A stretch of DNA of 64,000 nt from Pseudomonas fluorescens (GCF_902498065.1 NZ_CABVIR010000001.1:558001-622000), one strand, 5' to 3'. Counted from the first letter of the stretch, positions 19,172 through 29,250 are shown. Translations and numbers: made by a program. The notes: a model not told the origin generated them from the letters alone.

Positions 19172-19780
19172 ATGAAAACACTCACCACTGGACTGCTCGG
19201 CTGTGTGCTGCTGGCAGGTACAGCTCAGGCCGATGTGTTCGTTTCCGTGGACAGCAAGGGCAGCTACGTTTTGTCCAATGTCCACCGTCCAGGTCGCACC
19301 TATGAACGGGTGATTCGCGAGCCCGAATCGTCACTGGTCAGCCTCGATCAACAGCCGCAGATGATTGCCCGGCAGCCCTATGCCGAGCTGGTGTCGGCGG
19401 CCGCCACGGCCAATGAATTACCGGCGGCGCTGTTGCATGCAGTGATCCAGGCCGAGTCCGCCTACGACGCCCGCGCGCGGTCGGCCAAAGGGGCGGGAGG
19501 GCTGATGCAATTGATGCCCGACACCGCCCGCGAAATGGGCGTGACCAACGTCTACGACCCCAAGGCCAACATTCAAGGCGGAGCCAAATACCTCAAGCGC
19601 CTGATGACCCTGTTCGACAACGACATCGCCCTCGCCGTGGCGGCTTACAACGCCGGGCCGCAAGCGGTGCTGAGCCGTGGCGGGGTGATCCCGCCGTTCG
19701 CCGAAACCCAGCGTTATGTACCGAGCGTGTTGCGCCAATACCGCCGCTTGCAAGGCTTGGCCGTGGATGCGCCGTTGTGA
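19172..19780 (+). CDS. Exported lytic transglycosylase (SLT domain)
   Basis: 202 residues with a signal peptide (MKTLTTGLLGCVLLAGTAQA) and GGGGAGA before the ATG. The N-terminal 45 mature residues hold a DUF4124-like YxxxDxxGxxVxSN segment. The SLT domain follows: LLHAVIQAESAYDARARS with catalytic Glu95, GLMQLMPDTAREMGV and AVAAYNAGPQAVL. It cleaves peptidoglycan non-hydrolytically. Such enzymes often open the wall for envelope-spanning secretion machines. Here it is divergent from gspGF and upstream of mnxG, which supports that role. Confidence 0.9.
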   Translation: MKTLTTGLLGCVLLAGTAQADVFVSVDSKGSYVLSNVHRPGRTYERVIREPESSLVSLDQQPQMIARQPYAELVSAAATANELPAALLHAVIQAESAYDARARSAKGAGGLMQLMPDTAREMGVTNVYDPKANIQGGAKYLKRLMTLFDNDIALAVAAYNAGPQAVLSRGGVIPPFAETQRYVPSVLRQYRRLQGLAVDAPL

Positions 19781-19802
19781 TGGGCGAACGTGGGGAACCT
19801 TG

Positions 19803-19816
19803 CCCCAACAGTGGGG
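19803..19816. promoter_or_regulatory. CCCC-N6-GGGG palindrome, candidate MnxR site for mnxG
   Basis: CCCCAACAGTGGGG is a palindrome flanked by G and C. Its centre is about 105 bp upstream of the -24 element of the mnxG promoter, a normal distance for an enhancer-binding protein. Additional half-sites TGGGGAA follow at about 19839 and 19849. The link to MnxR is inference from its repetition upstream of the other promoters. Confidence 0.5.
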
Positions 19817-19914
19817 CATGGTGGCCCCGACCGAAAAGTGGGGAATGGGTGGGGAATATCCCCCGACTTATCAAGTCGTTTATGTAACTAACTGAAAAAA
19901 AACAACAATATTTA

Positions 19915-19929
19915 TGGCATGCGGATTGC
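19915..19929 (+). promoter_or_regulatory. Sigma-54 promoter of mnxG
   Basis: TGGCATG-CGGA-TTGC is an essentially perfect -24/-12 match, followed by T. It ends 57 bp before the mnxG ATG. Transcription from it would need an activator of the type encoded at 55916-57346. Confidence 0.8.
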
Positions 19930-19986
19930 TCAAGAGGATTTGTCGAGAATTATTCCCTGTGAGCACCCACAGCGAGGCCCGCGATC

Positions 19987-22900
19987 ATGACCGGCATGCA
20001 CCACGTTCCGTCCTTGTTAAAAATGCTGCTGCTGACGGCGTCGATGCTGGGCGTCGAGATGGCCGAAGCCGCCTTGCGCTGCGAGCGCAATCTGGTAGCG
20101 AACGTCGTGGCGCTGGATCAGCCGCTGATGTTCAACCGCCTCGGCGCACAGAACGCCAACGGCATGATGTTCGCCCTGCGGCGTGACGTGGTCGATGACC
20201 ATGACATGTCCCTGGCCCACGGTGGCGCGGCGGTTCCGGGCAAGGTTTCGCTGCGGCCCGACAAGCGTCCGCGTCCGTTGGTGCTGAGGGTTGCGGCTGG
20301 TGATTGCCTGACCATCAATCTGCAGAACCTGCTGGCCTACCAGGCCAACCCCGGCAGTCATGACAACGGGGGGGAGGAAGAGGGCGAGATTGAGGGCGAG
20401 GTAGAAATCGGCGCTGCAGAGGACTTCAAAGTCGATGAGCAGGTCACCGACCGCCACGTCGGCTTTCAGGTCAACGGGATGCAGGCAGTCAACAGCATCG
20501 ATGACATCGCGTCCTTTACCGGGCGCAACGCCAACACCTTGATCCCGCCGGGCGCAACCCGTTCCTACACCTTGTACGCCGAGCGCGAAGGGGCCTTCGC
20601 CGCCAGCAGCCGCGGTGCAACGTTCGGTGGTGAAGGCGATGCGGGCAACGTCGCCAACGGTCTGTTCGGCGAAGTGGTGGTGGTGCCCAAGGGTGGCCGC
20701 GCCTATCGCAACACCGTGACCGAAGAAGAAATGCGCCTTGCCAGCAGCGGCCGCACGCCGACCGGTCAGCCGATTGTCGATTACCAGGCGCGCTACCCGC
20801 AGCGTGAACCGTGGATTCGTGAAGGCAAGGCCGGCACGCCGATCATCAACATGGTCGACGGCAACGAAATCATTTCCAGCGAGAGCGATGCGATCGTCAT
20901 GGGCAGCAACGCCGACGGCAGCTTCCCGCCGTCGACCTATCCGCTGGAAGCCATCGGCAAACGCAACCCGGCGCTGCCCAACCGGCTGGAACCGTTCCGC
21001 GATTTCGCCTCGCAATTCCAGGATGAAACCGCCGCAACCCAGGCATTCCCTGCCTATTGGGCAGACCCGGTCATGGCCCATGTGCTGGAGCCGGCTCGCG
21101 ACTCGTTCATGATCAACTACGGTTCCGGCGGCATGGGCGCCGAGGTGGTGGCCAACCGATTGGGTGTCGGGCCGATGCACGATTGCCTGTCCTGCGCCTA
21201 TGAAGAATTCTTCCTCAGCTCGCACACCGTCGGCGACGTGGCGATGCTGGTGGATGTGCCGGCCAACGCCGGTCTGGAAAACATTCGTCCGGGTGAAACA
21301 CCGCGCGCCGATCAGGTCGGGGTCAAGGCGACCATGGCGCTGTATCCGTCCGAGCCGTCCAACGTCAACCACAGTTACATCGGTGACTTCGTCAAATTCC
21401 GCAACACCCACAACGGCCACGAGCAGCATATCTTCCACCTGCACGGGCACCAGTGGTTGTTCAATCCCAACGACGACAACTCCGACTATGTGGACGCCCA
21501 AGGCATCGGTCCGGGTGCCGGCTACACCTATGAAATTGCCAACGGCGGTTCGGGCAACCGTAACCGTGTAGCAGGCGATGCGATCTATCACTGCCACTTC
21601 TATCCGCACTTCGCCCAGGGCATGTGGAGCATGTGGCGGGTGCACGATGTATTTGAAGAAGGCACCAAACTGGAAGTTTCCCAGCAAGGCGCCGACGGTT
21701 ATCACAGCGAGCCTTACGCACTGCGCAGCGGCAAACCGGCCGCGGGTGCCCGGGCCTTGCCCGATGGCGAGATCATTGCCGGTACGCCGATACCCGCGGT
21801 GGTGCCGCTACCGGGCAAAGCCATGGCGCCGATGCCGGGCAAGGTCGCAGTGGTGCCGAAAATCGGCGAGACCCTGGTGGCCGGCAATGATGACGATGAC
21901 GGTGAGCACCAGGGCGGCAACGCTGGCCCGCAAGCCATCGGTTCCCTGGCGCTGGTGGATCGCAGCGAAGCCAATCGCAATGCCGACGGCAGCCTGAAAA
22001 ACCCGGGTTATCCGTTCTGGATCGGCGGCATGGAAAGTTCGGTTGGCCAACGTCCACCGACCCCACCGCTGGACATGCTCGACGCCGCCAAGGCCCAGGC
22101 CTTGAAGACCAGTGGCAATGCCTTGTGGGCGAATCTTGACCCGGCGCAGTCCGGTGGTTGGGACGGCGGTCTGGGGCGTCACTCCCTCGATGGATTCTCG
22201 GCCGGTGGCGTGGCGCGCACCGTGACCACGTCCCTGGATTTCTCCAAGGAAGTGACCCGCGCCAAGCCGATTTACATGCCCGAAGAAGGTACCGAAGTCG
22301 AACAGGCGGCCATGAAATTCCACGCCCAAAAGGACCACCCAAGCTTTGCCGTTTTGCCTGGCAATCAAATCGTCGCGCGCAACTTCCGCACCAACGGCGC
22401 GTTGCCAACCGCCGGTGCGCCTTACTACGAACCGTGCATGGATGATCGGCAAAAGCGCCTGACCAGCAGCGCCGGCATGGGCGAGTTTGCCAGTGGCGAA
22501 CGGCTCGACGGCATGTCGTTCAGCGGGTCTTCGACCTTCACGGCTGACCGGCCACGGGTCTACAAAGCGGCGAACATCCAGTTCGACGCGGTGTACAACA
22601 AGGTCGGCTACCACTTCCCGCAAGCACGCATCCTGGCGCTTTGGGAAGACGCCTGGCCGGTGATCACCAAGCAGCGTCCGCCAGAGCCTTTGGTGATGCG
22701 CATGAACACTTTCGACTGCGTGCAATACCAGCAAACCAACCTGGTGCCGGCCATCTATGAGATGGACGACTATCAAGTGCGCACGCCGACCGACGTGATC
22801 GGCCAGCACATTCACTTGCCGAAGTGGGACCTGACGGCGGCGGACGGTTCGGCCAACGGCTGGAACTACGAAGACGGCGTACTTTCCCCCGGTGCGGTGC

Positions 22901-25800
22901 AGGAGCGCATCCACGCCATTCGAGAGTTCAACCAATGCACGGGCAGCGACCCGCGTGAGGGCACACCTGCTTGTCCGAAGGCTAAAAATCATCCGTACTT
23001 CGGGCAGTTCGGCCGGGCCGACTGGGTCGGCGCGCGGACGGCGATGCAGCGCTGGTTTGTCGATCCGGTGGTGAACTCCAAAGGTGTCGACCGTGGCCTG
23101 GGGACCATTTTCACCCACGACCACCTCGGCCCATCGACTCACCAACAGATTGGTCTGTACGCCACTGTACTGGCTGAGCCGGCCGGTTCCACCTGGTTCC
23201 ACGCCGAAACCGGCGAGCCGTTGTACAGCGGCGCGCGGCAGGATGGCGGGCCGACCTCATGGCAAGCGGTGGTGTCCACCGGCGACCTGGACGGCGACGG
23301 CAAGAACGACAGCTTCCGCGAGTTCTTCCTCGAATACAGCGACTTCCAGCACGCCTATGAAGCCGGTGTGTACGTGGGCGCCGGTCCTGACGGTATACCT
23401 GACGCGCAAGCCTTTCCGGCCACTGCCGACAGCTTCCGCTACGCCATCAACCCGCCGGTGCGCAAAGAAGCCGAGACGCTGCTTGAGCAGGTAGTCGAGG
23501 CCCGTGGTGGCTTGATGCCGGGCTGTCCAAGCCGGCCTTGCCCACAAGCCATCTCGGTCGATGACCCAGGCATGTTCGTGGTCAATTACCGCAACGAACC
23601 ACTGGCCCTGCGAGTGTACAACCCGAACAAGGTCGGCCCCGACGGCAAGCGCGGCATGCAGGCCGATGGCCTCGGCGGCGACCTGGCGTATGCCATGCAA
23701 AGCCGCACCGACCGTGCGATCCCGGCGATGAACCTGGCACCGAACCTCATTACCGCTGCCACCGGCCCGACCGGCGGCACCACTCAGTTCCCACCGCACA
23801 TCAACCGCGGCGGCGCCGAACCGGGCGACCCGTTCACGCCGATGCTGCGCACCTACACCGGTGACAACGTACGGCTGCGGGTGCATGCCGGCGGTCACGA
23901 AGAAGAGCACAACGTGACCCTGCACGGCGTGAAGTGGCTGCAAAGCGGCTCGGGATTCGGCAACAGCTCCAACTCCGGCTGGCGTGCGTCGCAGATGATC
24001 GGGATCTCCGAGCAGATGGGCTTCATTGCGCCGGTCTCGATGCTGTCGAGTTCGGCGGCGACGACGGGTGACTACCTGTACTCGATGGACGCGTCGATCG
24101 AAGGCTACTGGAGCGGAATCTGGGGCGTGATGCGTAACTACACCGCGCAACGCAGCGACCTGTTCGCGCTGCCCAACAACCCGAAACCGGCGGGTATGCG
24201 CAACACCGTGGCGTTCGACGGTTCCTGCCCACGGTACAGCGCCAACCCCAACGGCATCGGCACCCGGCCAACCGTGCAACGCAACTATGAAGTGGTCGCG
24301 GCGCTGGCGAACGATATTCTCGGCAACCCGCTGGGCCTGACCATCGGAGATCCAGCCGGGCTCGCTCAACACGTCGGCGGGGCGTTGAACCCGGCAGGCG
24401 GCACCCTGGTGTTCAACTCACGCCCAGTGAGCATTCCTCAGGTGACAGTGAGCGACCCCGAAGACGGAACAACCTTCACCATCGGCGGGCAAAGCGGGCC
24501 GTTGCATGACCCGACGGCAATCCTCTATGTGCGCAAGGGCGACCTTGACCCGATCACCGGAAAGCTCAAACCCGGTGTGCCGGTCGAACCGCTGGTGCTG
24601 CGCGCGACGGCAGGGGACTGCATCAACATCACCCTGGAAAACCGTCTGCCCCTGGTCATGCCGGACCTGACCCAGACGGCGTCGGTGATGGGCATGGTCA
24701 AGCGTGACCGCAACAATGGCGAAGGCTCTACCACCTTCAGCAACAACCTGATGCGGCCGTCCAGCCATGTCGGTCTGCACGCGCAACTGTTGGCGTACGA
24801 TATCACCAAATCCGACGGCACCAACGTCGGCACCAACCCGATCCAGACCGTGCCACCCCGCGTCGGCACCGTTGGTGCGTACCCGACGCGTACCTATCAG
24901 TACTACGCCGGGCACCTGGAACGTGAAGGCAAGCCGATCACGCAACTGGGCCGCAGTGTCGACAACATCAACGCTACGGCAGTGGAATTTGGCGGGTTGA
25001 ATTTCACCCCGGCAGATGTGATCAAGCAGCCGCAAAAAGGCCTGGGTGGTGCAATGAGCGTCCTGCCGATCGGCGCCACCTGGGTTGAGGATGCGCGCAA
25101 GGTAAACGCGACCGTCACTGCGCCCGCACAGACCAGCTACCGCGACTTTACGATGGTCTGGCAGAAGGCGTTGAATATACGCTGGGCCAATGGGCGTCCG
25201 GTGGAAGGCATTGCCTCGGAGGCCGGGGTACCGACCGATCCGCAGGACAATTCCAGCATGGCCATCAACTACAAGACCGAGCCAATGTGGTTCCGCTTCG
25301 GCCTACCACCGGATGCGCCGTTCGGTCACGCCGACGGCCATGGTTATGGTGACGTGGTCAACGCGCACATGGCCTTCAGCAATGCGCTGGTGGGCGGCGA
25401 TCCGCAGACGCCGGTGCTGTATGTAAAACCGGGGCAACCGTTCCGCACGCACATCCTGATGCCCACCGGTGGCAGCCGTGGCACGACCTTTCAGCTCGAC
25501 GGGCATGTCTGGTCGGTCAACCCGTTCCAGTCGGAGAAGAGCGATACCGGTGGCTATCCGATGATGACGCCAGGCGTGGGTTCGGTGCGGTTCGGCTACA
25601 ACCCGATGTCGATGTACATCGGTGCCCACGAAAGCATCCTGCCGGCGGCGCACTTCAGCTTCATGCACCCGAGCGCCGGGGGCAGCAACGCGATACCGGG
25701 CGACTACCTGTTCCGCGATTACGCCGCGTACGGCAACACCGCCGGGTTGTGGGGGCTGTTGCGCGTGACCAACGAACCCGAACCGGCGCCGGCACCGTAG
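19987..25800 (+). CDS. mnxG: Giant multicopper oxidase MnxG, Mn(II) oxidase
   Basis: At 1937 residues this matches the unusually large Pseudomonas MnxG, which oxidises Mn(II) to Mn(IV) oxide. A signal peptide (LLKMLLLTASMLGVEMAEA) is followed by several cupredoxin-like domains. Copper motifs include IFHLHGHQW near residue 483, the type 1/2/3 ligand string HCHFYPHFAQGMW near 535, FTHDHLGPSTHQQ near 1041, and HAGGHEEEHNVTLHG near 1300. Acidic inserts (EEEGEIEGEVE near 127 and NDDDDGEH near 636) could bind Ca or Mn. Spreading the ligands over a chain of this length is typical of MnxG, unlike laccases. Its sigma-54 promoter, the copper chaperones downstream and the secretion genes fit an exported outer-surface enzyme. 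Confidence 0.9.
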   Translation: MTGMHHVPSLLKMLLLTASMLGVEMAEAALRCERNLVANVVALDQPLMFNRLGAQNANGMMFALRRDVVDDHDMSLAHGGAAVPGKVSLRPDKRPRPLVLRVAAGDCLTINLQNLLAYQANPGSHDNGGEEEGEIEGEVEIGAAEDFKVDEQVTDRHVGFQVNGMQAVNSIDDIASFTGRNANTLIPPGATRSYTLYAEREGAFAASSRGATFGGEGDAGNVANGLFGEVVVVPKGGRAYRNTVTEEEMRLASSGRTPTGQPIVDYQARYPQREPWIREGKAGTPIINMVDGNEIISSESDAIVMGSNADGSFPPSTYPLEAIGKRNPALPNRLEPFRDFASQFQDETAATQAFPAYWADPVMAHVLEPARDSFMINYGSGGMGAEVVANRLGVGPMHDCLSCAYEEFFLSSHTVGDVAMLVDVPANAGLENIRPGETPRADQVGVKATMALYPSEPSNVNHSYIGDFVKFRNTHNGHEQHIFHLHGHQWLFNPNDDNSDYVDAQGIGPGAGYTYEIANGGSGNRNRVAGDAIYHCHFYPHFAQGMWSMWRVHDVFEEGTKLEVSQQGADGYHSEPYALRSGKPAAGARALPDGEIIAGTPIPAVVPLPGKAMAPMPGKVAVVPKIGETLVAGNDDDDGEHQGGNAGPQAIGSLALVDRSEANRNADGSLKNPGYPFWIGGMESSVGQRPPTPPLDMLDAAKAQALKTSGNALWANLDPAQSGGWDGGLGRHSLDGFSAGGVARTVTTSLDFSKEVTRAKPIYMPEEGTEVEQAAMKFHAQKDHPSFAVLPGNQIVARNFRTNGALPTAGAPYYEPCMDDRQKRLTSSAGMGEFASGERLDGMSFSGSSTFTADRPRVYKAANIQFDAVYNKVGYHFPQARILALWEDAWPVITKQRPPEPLVMRMNTFDCVQYQQTNLVPAIYEMDDYQVRTPTDVIGQHIHLPKWDLTAADGSANGWNYEDGVLSPGAVQERIHAIREFNQCTGSDPREGTPACPKAKNHPYFGQFGRADWVGARTAMQRWFVDPVVNSKGVDRGLGTIFTHDHLGPSTHQQIGLYATVLAEPAGSTWFHAETGEPLYSGARQDGGPTSWQAVVSTGDLDGDGKNDSFREFFLEYSDFQHAYEAGVYVGAGPDGIPDAQAFPATADSFRYAINPPVRKEAETLLEQVVEARGGLMPGCPSRPCPQAISVDDPGMFVVNYRNEPLALRVYNPNKVGPDGKRGMQADGLGGDLAYAMQSRTDRAIPAMNLAPNLITAATGPTGGTTQFPPHINRGGAEPGDPFTPMLRTYTGDNVRLRVHAGGHEEEHNVTLHGVKWLQSGSGFGNSSNSGWRASQMIGISEQMGFIAPVSMLSSSAATTGDYLYSMDASIEGYWSGIWGVMRNYTAQRSDLFALPNNPKPAGMRNTVAFDGSCPRYSANPNGIGTRPTVQRNYEVVAALANDILGNPLGLTIGDPAGLAQHVGGALNPAGGTLVFNSRPVSIPQVTVSDPEDGTTFTIGGQSGPLHDPTAILYVRKGDLDPITGKLKPGVPVEPLVLRATAGDCINITLENRLPLVMPDLTQTASVMGMVKRDRNNGEGSTTFSNNLMRPSSHVGLHAQLLAYDITKSDGTNVGTNPIQTVPPRVGTVGAYPTRTYQYYAGHLEREGKPITQLGRSVDNINATAVEFGGLNFTPADVIKQPQKGLGGAMSVLPIGATWVEDARKVNATVTAPAQTSYRDFTMVWQKALNIRWANGRPVEGIASEAGVPTDPQDNSSMAINYKTEPMWFRFGLPPDAPFGHADGHGYGDVVNAHMAFSNALVGGDPQTPVLYVKPGQPFRTHILMPTGGSRGTTFQLDGHVWSVNPFQSEKSDTGGYPMMTPGVGSVRFGYNPMSMYIGAHESILPAAHFSFMHPSAGGSNAIPGDYLFRDYAAYGNTAGLWGLLRVTNEPEPAPAP

Positions 25801-25822
25801 CAACCGTTATGGAGTGAACGCG

Positions 25823-25965
25823 CCCTGTAGGCGCTGGCTTGCCGGCGATGGCGGTCTCGAGATTGATGCACGGCGTGAGGGCCTCATCGCCAGCAAGCTG
25901 GCTCCTACAAGGGTTCGGGTTTGCAGGGTGCAAATGGTGGGAGCTGGCTTGCCAGCGATGGCGGC
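25823..25965. repeat. Three REP elements after mnxG
   Basis: Two REPs form an inverted pair (25828-25855 and 25884-25911), and a third lies at 25940-25965. Cores read GCTGGCTTGCCGGCGATGGC or its inverse. They fall between mnxG and the propeller gene and may stabilise or separate the transcripts. Confidence 0.85.
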
Positions 25966-26002
25966 CGCAAGACAGGCGCAGATCTGTAAGGGGAGAGGTG
26001 AA

Positions 26003-27955
26003 ATGAACAGGACCATTGGAATCGTCGGTTGTGCACTGGTTGTCGGGGTGGCGCTGATCTGGCTGGGTGTCTGGCGCACGATACCGCCGGACATGCTGAG
26101 CGAGGTGGCGCTGCCGGACACCTGGAGCGGTCAGACGCTGGAGCGTGACGGCGTGTCCGTAGCGTTGCAAGTGCGGCCATTGGCCGAGGATGGCGTGTTG
26201 CGCGAAGGCGAGTTTGCCGACGTGCTTTTCCGGGTCAGTGACAGCACGTCGGGCCAACCCCTTTCCGGGGTCAATCCCGGTGCCTGGCTGGACCCCGAAG
26301 CGGTCGCGGCCGACCAGGCCCAGGGCCGCGAACGCAGCTGCAAATCACGGGTCGGCGTATTCCTCAAATCGAGCATTGGTGCGCGACCGTTACTGGACCT
26401 CAACAGCTATTTCCTGCTGGTGATGAACCGTGATGCCAGCGTTTCGGTGGTCGACCCATCGGTCTCGGTGGGCGGCATCACCAGCACCATGGCGCGCATC
26501 GACCTCAAGCAGCCGCCGATGGATTGGGTCACCCCGAAGGACAACAAACGCGTGTTCGTCTCCATGCCCACCGCTGGCGAAGTGGCGGTGATCGACAGCG
26601 AGCAATTCAAGTTGATCGACTCGGTGGCGGCCGGTAGCCATCCGGTGCGCGTAGCGTTGCAACCGGACGAGCGCCTGCTGTGGGTCGGCAACAATGCGCC
26701 GAAGGCCGAAGCATCCGGGGTCACGGTGATCGACAGCCAAAGCCTGAAGCCGCTCAAACACCTGGCCACCGGCGCCGGCCATCACGAAATCGCCTTCAGC
26801 AAGGACAGCCGGTTTGCCTTCGTGACCAACCGCGACGACGGCACGCTGAGCATCATCGACATCGCCAGCCTGACCCTCAGCAAACAACTCAAGACCGGCA
26901 CGCGCCCTTTGTCGGTGGCGTACTCGCCACTGTCCCAGGCGGTGTATGTCGCCGACGGCAAGGACGGCACCGTGACCGTGGTCGATACCGCCAGCCTCGA
27001 CGTGCGCCGTGTGATCAAAATCAAACAGGGCCTGGGCCCGATGGGTTTCAGCGCCGATGGACGATTCGGCATCGTCCTCAACACCCTGGAAAACCAGGTG
27101 GCCGTGATCGACGCCGCCACCGACTCGCTGGTTCATGAACTGGACGTGTCCGCCGAGCCTTATCAAGTGGTGTTCACCAAGGCCTACGCCTACGTGCGCG
27201 GACTGGCTTCGGCCAAAGTCACGATGATCAACCTGTCGTCCCTCGGTGAAGGCCGCACGCCGATCAGCCAGGGCTTTGAAGCCGGGCCGCAGGCACCACG
27301 GCTGGCGGGTGATTTGCCGCTGGCGTCGAGCCTCGCGGTGTCGCGGGACGACAACGCGGTGTTCGTGGTCAACCCGGTGGACAACACCACTTATTTCTAT
27401 GCCGAAGGCATGAACGCGCCGATGTCCGGTTACCCCAATCGCGGGCAAGTGGCGCGGGCGGCGATGGTCATCGACCGCAGCCTGCGCGAAGTCGAGCCGG
27501 GGCTATACAGCGCGCGGATAAAACTGCCGCCGGCGGGGCGTTTCGACGTGGCGTTCCTGCTCAATCAACCGAACATCATCCATTGCTTCACGACGCTGGT
27601 TGAGCCCGATGGCCGCCTCGCCCAGCACCCCGGCGTGCCGACAGTCGAGTTCATGCTCGACAAAGCCACCGCCGCCCTCGGCAGTCCTTACACCGTGCGC
27701 TTTCGCATCGTTCAGGGCCAGCACAAAGCTCAGCGCAGCGGCGTCAAGGACGTTCAGGTGCGCTACTTCCGCGCGCCGACGTCGCGGGCGCAAACAGTCG
27801 CGGCCCTTGAGGTCGGTAACGGAATCTACGAAGCCCCAGTGACGCTCGACCAGAACGGCGCCTGGTACCTGCACGTGCGTGCGGCGTCCCTTGGCGCGAA
27901 TTTCGATGACAAGACCTTTGCCAGCGTTCGGGTCCTGCCCGGCGATGCCCGTTGA
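26003..27955 (+). CDS. Membrane-anchored YVTN-type beta-propeller protein
   Basis: 650 residues from ATG 26003 (GGGGAGAGG upstream). One N-terminal helix (IGIVGCALVVGVALIWLGVW) anchors it to the inner membrane, facing the periplasm. Residues about 150-450 hold repeated blades with the YVTN pattern, for example VTVIDSQSLKPLKHLATG, LSIIDIASLTLSKQL and VTVVDTASLDVRRV. The last 150 residues look like an immunoglobulin-type domain. Similar proteins occur with cytochrome or copper-enzyme clusters. Placement between mnxG and two SCO genes suggests a maturation or electron-transfer role; no catalytic residue is evident. Confidence 0.8.
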   Translation: MNRTIGIVGCALVVGVALIWLGVWRTIPPDMLSEVALPDTWSGQTLERDGVSVALQVRPLAEDGVLREGEFADVLFRVSDSTSGQPLSGVNPGAWLDPEAVAADQAQGRERSCKSRVGVFLKSSIGARPLLDLNSYFLLVMNRDASVSVVDPSVSVGGITSTMARIDLKQPPMDWVTPKDNKRVFVSMPTAGEVAVIDSEQFKLIDSVAAGSHPVRVALQPDERLLWVGNNAPKAEASGVTVIDSQSLKPLKHLATGAGHHEIAFSKDSRFAFVTNRDDGTLSIIDIASLTLSKQLKTGTRPLSVAYSPLSQAVYVADGKDGTVTVVDTASLDVRRVIKIKQGLGPMGFSADGRFGIVLNTLENQVAVIDAATDSLVHELDVSAEPYQVVFTKAYAYVRGLASAKVTMINLSSLGEGRTPISQGFEAGPQAPRLAGDLPLASSLAVSRDDNAVFVVNPVDNTTYFYAEGMNAPMSGYPNRGQVARAAMVIDRSLREVEPGLYSARIKLPPAGRFDVAFLLNQPNIIHCFTTLVEPDGRLAQHPGVPTVEFMLDKATAALGSPYTVRFRIVQGQHKAQRSGVKDVQVRYFRAPTSRAQTVAALEVGNGIYEAPVTLDQNGAWYLHVRAASLGANFDDKTFASVRVLPGDAR

Positions 27956-27968
27956 AGAGGAAATCGAC

Positions 27969-28625
27969 ATGAACCGATTCGCACACCGTGGACTGCTGAC
28001 GTTCTGCCTGTTGGCCGTCGGCATTGGGCAAGCCCTGGCGCACTCGGCGGATGAACACGCCGGGCACGACATGCCGGCCAAAAGCGCCCGTTCGGAAAGC
28101 GCCCAGGTCAAGTTCGCCGACGTCGCGCTGGTGGACCAGAACGGCAAACCGGTGCGTCTGGAACAGGACCTGGTGGCCAACAAAATCGTGGTCATGAGCT
28201 TCATCTACACCAGTTGCACCACGGTGTGCCCGGTGGTGTCGTCGATCATGGGCAAAGTGCAGAAACAGCTGGGCGCCCGGGTGGGCACCGAGGTGCAGTT
28301 GGTATCGATCAGCATCGACCCGCAGCGCGATGACGCCCAGCGCCTGAACGACTACGCGCGCAGCTTCCAGAACGGTCCGGGCTGGAGCTGGCTGACTGGC
28401 AGTTCGCAGTCCATCAATGCCACCCTCAAAGGCCTCGGCTCGTTTAGCGGTGACTTCAAAAATCATCAGCCGCTGATCCTCGTCGGCGACGGCAACAGTC
28501 GCCACTGGACGCGCTATTACGGCTTCACCGATCCGGCCGTGCTGACCCGTGAAGTGGAAAAACTCAGCGGCCAACGCAATGCCCACGCCAAACACACTGC
28601 CATCGCCATGGAGCAGCAGCCATGA
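27969..28625 (+). CDS. SCO1/SenC-family copper chaperone (first)
   Basis: 218 residues from ATG 27969 (GAGGAAA upstream). The signal peptide (LLTFCLLAVGIGQALA) is followed by HSADEHAGHDMPAK, a His-rich linker. A thioredoxin-like SCO domain holds the copper motif FIYTSCTTVCPVVSS (CxxxC) and SISIDPQRDDAQRLNDYA. The usual conserved distal His is replaced or shifted in LILVGDGNSRHW. SCO proteins deliver copper to binuclear or blue copper sites. The stop overlaps the next start by four bases, so the two SCO genes are co-translated and likely load MnxG. Confidence 0.9.
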   Translation: MNRFAHRGLLTFCLLAVGIGQALAHSADEHAGHDMPAKSARSESAQVKFADVALVDQNGKPVRLEQDLVANKIVVMSFIYTSCTTVCPVVSSIMGKVQKQLGARVGTEVQLVSISIDPQRDDAQRLNDYARSFQNGPGWSWLTGSSQSINATLKGLGSFSGDFKNHQPLILVGDGNSRHWTRYYGFTDPAVLTREVEKLSGQRNAHAKHTAIAMEQQP

Positions 28626-29242
28626 GAGCTGTCGACTGGATTGCCCTGAGTCTGTGCTTCTGGATTTTCAGCTCGATGGCCTTCGCTCATGAAGGGCACG
28701 AAGAACCCGCTCCGGCGCAGGTGGCTGCACCACCGGCGAGCGGCACGCGCGATGCGAAAACCTGGTTCACCGACACGCCGTTGCAGGACCAGAACGGCGA
28801 AACCCTGCGCTTCTACAGCGACGCACTACAAAACCGCGTGGTGCTGCTGAACGTGATTTTCACCAGTTGCAACGATGCCTGCCCGCTGATCACCCGCAAA
28901 CTCAAGGAAGTGCGTGAGTTGCTGGGCGACAAGGCGGACGGCATCACATTCATCTCCCTTACCAGTGATCCGCTGCGGGACACCCCGGCGGTACTCAAGG
29001 CTTACACCTTGAAGCAGGGCGTCGATGGGCCCCACTGGCTTTTTCTCACCGGCGACAAGGCACAAATGGACCTGGTGCTGGGGCGCATCGGCCAGATTGT
29101 GCCGACCCCCGAGCAACATTCAACGCAGCTGATTGTCGGTGACGTAGCCAACAAGCGCTGGAGCAAAATCCGTCCGGATGCCCCGGCTGCCGCCATTGCC
29201 CAGCGCTTGCAGTTGCTGACAATGCCTGTGGCCGGTCGCTGA
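28622..29242 (+). CDS. SCO1/SenC-family copper chaperone (second)
   Basis: 206 residues. Signal peptide (IALSLCFWIFSSMAFA) then HEGHEEPAPAQ, again His-bearing. The copper motif is FTSCNDACPLITRKL, and LTSDPLRDTPAVLKAY is family-typical. HSTQLIVGD supplies a candidate third copper ligand. It is distinct from the preceding SCO protein (low identity by eye outside the motifs), so the two may have different partners, for example one copper donor and one thiol reductase. It is translationally coupled to the upstream gene. Confidence 0.9.
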   Translation: MRAVDWIALSLCFWIFSSMAFAHEGHEEPAPAQVAAPPASGTRDAKTWFTDTPLQDQNGETLRFYSDALQNRVVLLNVIFTSCNDACPLITRKLKEVRELLGDKADGITFISLTSDPLRDTPAVLKAYTLKQGVDGPHWLFLTGDKAQMDLVLGRIGQIVPTPEQHSTQLIVGDVANKRWSKIRPDAPAAAIAQRLQLLTMPVAGR

Positions 29243-29250
29243 GCCGCGCC

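Noticed and set aside
20017..21705. Minus-strand open frame of 562 codons within mnxG
   Set aside because: Shadow of mnxG; no start signal and no family resemblance.
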